From an uncultured Lachnospiraceae bacterium (GTDB taxonomy: Bacteria; Bacillota_A; Clostridia; Lachnospirales; Lachnospiraceae), in contig CACYDL010000011.1 in NCBI GenBank assembly GCA_902773195.1, positions 1-32,682 on the forward strand: 32,682 nucleotides of DNA. Direction: 5' to 3'. Every line of letters begins with the position of its first letter. The stretch's first letter is position 1. Below, piece after piece: positions 29,013 through 32,682 of the stretch. The translations under genes were made by a program, and so were the position numbers. The notes under the pieces are model-generated. The model was given only the letters and a program-made list of their open reading frames with translations, did not search any database and was not told the DNA's origin.

Positions 29013-29129
29013 ATGCTGGCAAATATTTGCGTCGGTCTGCTGACGGTCATTGCATTCGGTGCCGCTGCGTTCTATGCAGTGTGGTACTTCAAATCGGACA
29101 ATGACGGGCATTGGATTCACAGAAAATGA
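29013..29129 (+). CDS. 38-residue small membrane protein
   Basis: ATG 29013 follows GGAGG by about 7 nt and opens a 38-codon frame ending at TGA 29127-29129. The product (MLANICVGLLTVIAFGAAAF, then YAVWYFKSDNDGHWIHRK) has a single hydrophobic helix and a polar, aromatic tail. The next small gene starts 19 bp later with its own GGAGGAGG. The short length and strong translation signals suggest a genuine small membrane protein. No family recognised. Confidence 0.55.
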   Translation: MLANICVGLLTVIAFGAAAFYAVWYFKSDNDGHWIHRK

Positions 29130-29147
29130 AATCAACGGAGGAGGTTA

Positions 29148-29414
29148 ATGGTGATGAAAACATCCGGAATGACGGGTAATAAAGATCTGATGGGAATTCT
29201 TTCAATCGTGCTTTCCGCGGCGGGATGCGCGCTCGGTCTCTTTATAAGGATCGGAGGGAACGGCATCAGCCCCGGTCAGATCGTGACATTTGTCGCGATG
29301 ATTCTGTCTCTGATGTCTGTAAAAGACAAAGGAAAAAATGTACTTGCAAAGGCTGCGTTCTTCCTTTCGTTTGCCGCTCTCTTCCTGGTGGCGGGCTTAG
29401 GAGCCATAAAATAA
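29148..29414 (+). CDS. Small membrane protein with three predicted helices
   Basis: The 88-residue product has three hydrophobic segments: MGILSIVLSAAGCALGLFIR, IVTFVAMILSLMSV and AAFFLSFAALFLVAGLGAI. The ribosome binding site GGAGGAGG is 3-10 nt upstream of ATG 29148; ATG 29154 is an alternative. It follows the 38-residue membrane protein gene and may be co-transcribed with it. No domain is recognised. Downstream (29415-29574) no gene is seen apart from a hairpin. Confidence 0.7.
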   Translation: MVMKTSGMTGNKDLMGILSIVLSAAGCALGLFIRIGGNGISPGQIVTFVAMILSLMSVKDKGKNVLAKAAFFLSFAALFLVAGLGAIK

Positions 29415-29518
29415 TCGGGGACCGGGAGCCGCCCGGGTCTGATAAGATGACCGGCGGCTATACCGGCCGCAGCAGTCAGGCAAAGGCCGGAAGAGAAGCG
29501 GTCTGAGCGGAAAACACA

Positions 29519-29557
29519 GGGGCTGTCGCGCCACCATTCTGGTGGTGCGGCAGCCCC
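29519..29557. terminator. Large GC-rich hairpin between convergent units
   Basis: GGGGCTG-CGC-CCACC / GGTGG-GCG-CAGCCCC, with three internal mismatches and an ATTCT loop. It sits about 100 bp past the stop at 29414 and just before the peptidase remnant. Neither side has a perfect U-tract (minus side: tgtgttttcc), but the form is typical of bidirectional Clostridia terminators. Confidence 0.6.
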
Positions 29558-29574
29558 ATCACTGTCTCTGAAAC

Positions 29575-29905
29575 TTACGGTTTACGCGGACTCCTCTGAC
29601 AGCTTATTCCGATCATAGATTCACCGCGCTGCCGTCCTTCCCGGCATTCCCGACGGAGGAGACAGTCCTTTCTGCGGGAAGGGCTTACAGCGCCGGCGCC
29701 CGGAGCCGCCGTCATCACGTCGGGACTCCCGCCGCCGTTGCAGCTCAGGTCGAAAATGACATTTTCGATCTCCGGGTTTTCCGACGCTCTCTTCAGCCCG
29801 TTGAGCACAGTGCCCAGAGAATCCTCCGGGAAGTCTCCTGTTCCCTCATAGCAACGGTCCCATGCTTCCTCGTCCGGCATGAAGGAGTCCAGGCGGATGA
29901 TCGCG
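29575..29905 (-). pseudogene. Fragment of an S41-family (C-terminal processing) peptidase
   Basis: On the minus strand the frame NTAIIRLDSF (near 29880-29905), then SLGTVLNGLKRASENP and ENVIFDLSCNGGG (near 29735-29775), reproduces the core of S41 peptidases, where the Asp-Leu-x-x-Asn-x-Gly-Gly segment precedes the catalytic Ser region. After SPDVMTAAPG the sequence loses similarity and continues to a stop near 29575 as non-homologous residues. The upstream end begins exactly at the end of the GNAT gene, with no start codon and no peptidase N-terminus. So the fragment lacks both ends and the catalytic site and is a remnant left by a deletion or insertion event. Confidence 0.6.
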
Positions 29906-29908
29906 GTA

Positions 29909-30370
29909 TTATCGCATTTCCGATAATTTGTACTGCAAAAAATGATCGTTTTTCACAAAACCAAAAGCTGTATACAGAAGAACGCCCATATCCGACGCCG
30001 TGATCTGTACGGTACCGCAGCCATACGCTCTTGCTTCATCAACCACCCTGGACAGCAGTTCCTTCGCGATCCCTCTCCGGCGATAATCCGGCTCTGTAAA
30101 CATGCTCGACAGGAGACCCATCTTACCGCTCGGACATCCGAAATAGGGCGGCTTTTCAACAAAAGACATGCCGCTTGTTCCTATGATTCGGCCTCCGTCC
30201 ACCGCAAGCCAGGAAACAAATGTACCATCTGCCAGATGTCGCCTGTAATAGTCCCGCAGCGCCGGCGCAAGATCAATATCTTCCGTCGCGCCTTCCTCTC
30301 GAAGCTGTCGGATACGCATCTGAATGAATCTGTCCAATTCTTTGTCTGTTAATTTCCGATAGATGATCAT
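29909..30370 (-). CDS. GNAT-family N-acetyltransferase
   Basis: A 153-residue acetyltransferase. The central motif MGLLSSMFTEPDYRRRGIAK, with R-R-x-G-x-A (acetyl-CoA pyrophosphate loop) and then LLSRVVDEARAYGCGTVQIT, is typical; IDLAPALRDYYRRHLADGTF precedes the fold. Substrate is unknown. ATG 30370 is preceded by GGAGGG at 10 nt. The gene ends at 29909 where the S41 fragment begins. The region 30371-30555 between it and the TfoX-N gene has no clear feature. Confidence 0.82.
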   Translation of the reverse strand: MIIYRKLTDKELDRFIQMRIRQLREEGATEDIDLAPALRDYYRRHLADGTFVSWLAVDGGRIIGTSGMSFVEKPPYFGCPSGKMGLLSSMFTEPDYRRRGIAKELLSRVVDEARAYGCGTVQITASDMGVLLYTAFGFVKNDHFLQYKLSEMR

Positions 30371-30555
30371 ATCTCTTTATCCCTCCTTCCGTGTTCCTTC
30401 CGGCTTCCTTCGGCACACTCCGTTTTTTCGTGAAACCAGGCCGCTGCCCCGTCTTTTAATTCCAGTCGGTCACGCAGGGAAATGAAGGTATCTGCCGATT
30501 TCATGTTTTCCTCCTCCACATGCAGCGATTATCTTTTCTTTTCTTCTGTCATTTT

Positions 30556-30870
30556 TCATTTCTTTTTCTTGGGAGCCGGAAGCTCGCCATACATCCCTTC
30601 CAGCAGTTCCTTCAGAAACTCCCTGTTCTCCATATTGTCTACAAGGAGCATTTCCTTTGCTCCTTCATACGGCAATTCCGGTTCTGCTTCCGGCATCATG
30701 TTTTTTGCAGCCTTCACAGGCCTGACCAGGAAACGATTATCATAGACCCCGCCGACAATCTTCCCCCTGAAGTAAATGATGTACTCCCCCATCATCGCCT
30801 TGTACGATATACCATCCAATTCCGAAAGCTGTTCAAGAACAAAATCCAAATACTCTTTGCTTGATGCCAT
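30556..30870 (-). CDS. TfoX N-terminal domain protein
   Basis: A 104-residue protein with the TfoX_N pattern: EYLDFVLEQLSEL followed by ISYKAMMGEYIIYFRGKIVG, then VYDNRFLVRPVKAA and a basic Lys-rich end (PAPKKKK). In Proteobacteria the TfoX/Sxy domain regulates competence, but in Firmicutes stand-alone TfoX_N proteins have no known role. ATG 30870 lies 6 bp after the stop of the upstream GNAT gene, so the two probably share a transcript; its own ribosome binding site is weak. Confidence 0.85.
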   Translation of the reverse strand: MASSKEYLDFVLEQLSELDGISYKAMMGEYIIYFRGKIVGGVYDNRFLVRPVKAAKNMMPEAEPELPYEGAKEMLLVDNMENREFLKELLEGMYGELPAPKKKK

Positions 30871-30875
30871 AGGCT

Positions 30876-31322
30876 TTATTTCTTCATTCCCAGCCACTGT
30901 ATAAAGGCTGTCTTGTCGCTGCTGTTATATCCGCATTTTTCATAAAACCGAAGAGTCTCCCGCTTCTTTGAACCTGTCAGCAGCATCATCTTATAGCAGT
31001 TCTCTTTTTCGGCAATCTCCCTGGCAAATTCCAGGCACTCACCGGCATAGCCCTTTCCCCGATAATCCTCACATGTCACCACGTTCTCAACGAAAGCATA
31101 CGGGCGAATATTTCTTGTCAGATTGGGAATAATCACGCACACACAAGACGAAACGATCTTGCCATCCACCTCGTCCACGATCAGATGGTGATTCGGATCC
31201 CGTATAATCTGAAGCCACGTATCTCTCAAATGTTCATCTTTTTCAGGGATACTGTCCTCATGCAGTGACAGATAGAGCTCCAGTATTGCATCCAGATCAC
31301 TTTGCTCAGCTTCCCTGACCAT
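30876..31322 (-). CDS. GNAT-family N-acetyltransferase
   Basis: A 148-residue GNAT. REAEQSDLDAILELYLSLHE is the first helix, VDGKIVSSCVCVIIP the central strand, FVENVVTCEDYRGKGYAGEC the motif A region with R-G-K-G-Y-A, and NCYKMMLLTGSKKRETLRFY the C-terminal segment with Tyr for proton transfer (FYEKCGY). ATG 31322 is preceded by GGGAG at 7-8 nt; an extended frame upstream is unlikely. It starts 34 bp after the methyltransferase stop, so the minus-strand block from 32190 to 30556 is probably one operon. Confidence 0.85.
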   Translation of the reverse strand: MVREAEQSDLDAILELYLSLHEDSIPEKDEHLRDTWLQIIRDPNHHLIVDEVDGKIVSSCVCVIIPNLTRNIRPYAFVENVVTCEDYRGKGYAGECLEFAREIAEKENCYKMMLLTGSKKRETLRFYEKCGYNSSDKTAFIQWLGMKK

Positions 31323-31356
31323 GTTTTTTCTCCCATCCCGCTGTGACGGTCTCCAT

Positions 31357-32190
31357 TTATTGTTCTCTCTTTCGGAGCACTGCAAGAGCTGCGTAGTGCA
31401 GGACTTCAAACTGTTCCGGTGCGATCCGGTCCAATAGTTCCCTGTGTTCTTTATCCCACCTGGCTAATTCCGCCTCTGACAATGAGGCTCCCACACCTCT
31501 GCAGGCTCTCATTCTCCCATGCCAGGATTCTTTGGTAAATGGCACCATCAGATCATATTCCTCATGATCTTCCCATTCAAAATAGTCAAAGGCAATATCC
31601 GGAACCCAAATCGGATGTCTTGTTTCCCCGGCCCCTGACCATTTCGGACTATACTTAAGCACAAGTTCTTCGCTCGCGCCTGCAATCTTATCCTCATACG
31701 GCAGCCATGCCATATAGAGAATGAGCAGCTTTCCGTCTGTTTTCAGAAGTTCAGCCAGTTTCGGCATAACCCTCTCATGGTCGAAATACCAGAAACACTG
31801 ACAGGCCGTGATTACATCAAATCTCTCTCCGGTAAAATCCAGTTGTTCTGCTGATACAGTCTGAAAGTTGATCCTCATATTGGAAGCAGAAGCCAATAAC
31901 TTCGCCTTTTCAATCTGCTCCGGCGAAATATCTGTCCCTGTCCATGCCGCCCCGTACCGGTACATATTCCGTGGAAGGACACCGGTTCCGGTTCCGAGAT
32001 CAAGGACTGTCTGTCCGTCTGTACAGAGCCCTCTGTCCACAATCTTTCTATAAAAAACATCCGGATAAATGTCCCTGTACTTTGCATATTCTTCGGATGT
32101 CCTTCCCCAATCAAATGCTTTTCCCGCGTCTATACGCTCATCTGCTATTTCCATACGGCTGCGGGGATGGTATAACTGACAGCCTGCCAT
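31357..32190 (-). CDS. Class I SAM-dependent methyltransferase
   Basis: A 277-residue methyltransferase of the class I Rossmann type. The SAM site is visible as VLDLGTGTGVLPRNMYRYGA, with Asp in TGTDISPEQIEKAKLLA and a later FDVITACQCFWYFDHE. The later half (PIWVPDIAFDYFEWEDHEEY, MVPFTKESWHGRMRACRGVG) resembles UbiE/Tam-like or trans-aconitate-type methyltransferases. The acceptor is unknown. ATG 32190 has AGAGAGGTG upstream; ATG 32154 is in frame but lacks a binding site. Upstream (32191-32335) is non-coding and carries the IS-end-like motif. Confidence 0.87.
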   Translation of the reverse strand: MAGCQLYHPRSRMEIADERIDAGKAFDWGRTSEEYAKYRDIYPDVFYRKIVDRGLCTDGQTVLDLGTGTGVLPRNMYRYGAAWTGTDISPEQIEKAKLLASASNMRINFQTVSAEQLDFTGERFDVITACQCFWYFDHERVMPKLAELLKTDGKLLILYMAWLPYEDKIAGASEELVLKYSPKWSGAGETRHPIWVPDIAFDYFEWEDHEEYDLMVPFTKESWHGRMRACRGVGASLSEAELARWDKEHRELLDRIAPEQFEVLHYAALAVLRKREQ

Positions 32191-32206
32191 AAAGACACCT
32201 CTCTGC

Positions 32207-32233
32207 GGTAGTGTAAGCTATTCTGTGTAAACC
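32207..32233. mobile_element. Possible solo IS256-type terminal inverted repeat remnant
   Basis: The stretch ggtagtgtaagctattctg plus tgtaaacc resembles ends of IS256-family elements (GGTAGTGTAAA...TGTGTAAACC). No transposase is next to it in the window and no partner copy in inverse orientation was found, so it is at best a scar. Identification rests on memory of the family ends and is weak. Confidence 0.3.
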
Positions 32234-32335
32234 CCTTGGATTGATGAAAAGACATCATAGGGTTACGACTGGTTCATTGGTTTCATCATAATGGCACACA
32301 GTGTTCGGGCTGCCAATTTTGTTGCCAGAGTAAAA

Positions 32336-32551
32336 TCACTTCCAGGCTATCTCGAGTTTTCTTTTTGACTTTACACAATCTGCCAGATACAGATTGATCA
32401 GCGTCTGATAGGGAATGCCTGTTTCCTGTGATTCGCTTTTAAAATAGTCAATCACCGAAGGAGCAATCTTGATTGTAATCTGCTTCTTTAATTCTTTTGC
32501 ATAAGGATTCGGCCTCGGGTTTAGTTTATCAATATCATATTCCTCTAACAT
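32336..32551 (-). CDS. brnA: BrnA-family antitoxin
   Basis: A 71-residue BrnA/CopG-like antitoxin. KKQITIKIAPSVIDYFKSES forms the ribbon-helix-helix DNA-binding core, and the following GIPYQTLINLYLADCVKSKR is its second helix. The N-terminus MLEEYDIDKLNPRPNPYAKE matches the toxin-binding part of BrnA. ATG 32551 lies inside the last codons of the toxin gene, so the pair overlaps by 17 bp, and GGAAGGAGG precedes it. BrnA would neutralise BrnT and autoregulate the operon. Confidence 0.85.
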   Translation of the reverse strand: MLEEYDIDKLNPRPNPYAKELKKQITIKIAPSVIDYFKSESQETGIPYQTLINLYLADCVKSKRKLEIAWK

Positions 32552-32681
32552 ATCTCTGTTCCTCCTTCCTGGTTGCCTGCCTTGCGGAAATGATCCTGAT
32601 CACAGTGTCTGATTCTCTATAACAATGACAAACTATGCAGACTTTTGCAGTTTCACTCATTCCCAACAGCAGGAATCGGTC
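32535..32681 (-). CDS. brnT: BrnT-family toxin, 3' part (truncated by window edge)
   Basis: The last 48 residues of a BrnT toxin, read on the minus strand: RFLLLGMSETAKVCIVCHCY, then RESDTVIRIISARQATRKEE, ending at a TGA at 32535-32537. The pattern RFLLLGMS...H.YRE.DTVIRIISARKAT is the conserved C-terminal half of BrnT, a RelE-fold ribonuclease. The gene begins beyond the window, so its 5' part and promoter are not seen. It overlaps brnA by 17 bp, the usual arrangement with toxin first. Confidence 0.87.
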   Translation of the reverse strand, partial: DRFLLLGMSETAKVCIVCHCYRESDTVIRIISARQATRKEEQRYVRGI

Positions 32682-32682
32682 T

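Overview
The window looks like a chromosomal segment of a GC-rich, anaerobic, gut-type Clostridia (Lachnospiraceae-like) bacterium. Supporting signs are strong GGAGG ribosome binding sites, BspA/Big_2 and InlB-type repeat surface proteins, many iron-sulfur/flavin oxidoreductases, a GPH sugar symporter, and cobalamin and yybP-ykoY riboswitches. The species assignment is inference. I found no rRNA, tRNA or CRISPR array. From about 28 kb onward base composition becomes more AT-rich and the genes are smaller, which suggests an accessory segment.

Layout. 1-960: a short tandem repeat, a dispersed repeat copy and the remains of a RecD2 helicase gene (nonsense codon plus deletion of the ATPase core). 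1059-3480: secreted BspA-LRR/Big_2 protein with its own promoter and terminator. 3579-6156 (minus): FMN-dependent alpha-hydroxy-acid dehydrogenase-like enzyme, a stand-alone HMA-like domain protein and a Card1/Can2-like CARF nuclease with no CRISPR locus nearby. 6348-9794 (minus): a complete cobalamin-uptake unit in which promoter, cobalamin riboswitch, intrinsic terminator, binding protein, permease and ATPase are all legible. 9879-16476: an iron-sulfur flavoprotein, a GPH symporter, an AraC regulator fused to a GH39-like domain whose catalytic residues look substituted, and a divergent MFS transporter. 16496-20765 (minus): a run of redox genes (DUF362 ferredoxin-like protein, ABM-domain protein, D-2-hydroxyacid dehydrogenase, flavodoxin, ferredoxin-fused aldo/keto reductase). 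20802-23740 (minus): secreted InlB/Flg_new repeat protein with a 255-bp DNA repeat period. 23812-24290: frameshifted calcium-loop-like gene. 24454-26760: two-gene ABC exporter. 26877-28394 (minus): SLC13/ArsB-superfamily permease behind a yybP-ykoY (Mn2+) riboswitch whose 3' strand doubles as a terminator arm. 28441-29414: three small, probably membrane-associated proteins. 29575-32682 (minus): S41 peptidase remnant, two GNAT acetyltransferases, a TfoX-N protein, a methyltransferase, a possible IS256-type end and an overlapping brnTA toxin-antitoxin pair cut by the window edge.

The most interesting points are the permease controlled by a manganese riboswitch, the CARF nuclease paired with an HMA-like protein away from CRISPR, the AraC-GH39 regulator with degenerate active-site residues, and the fully readable cobalamin riboswitch control region.
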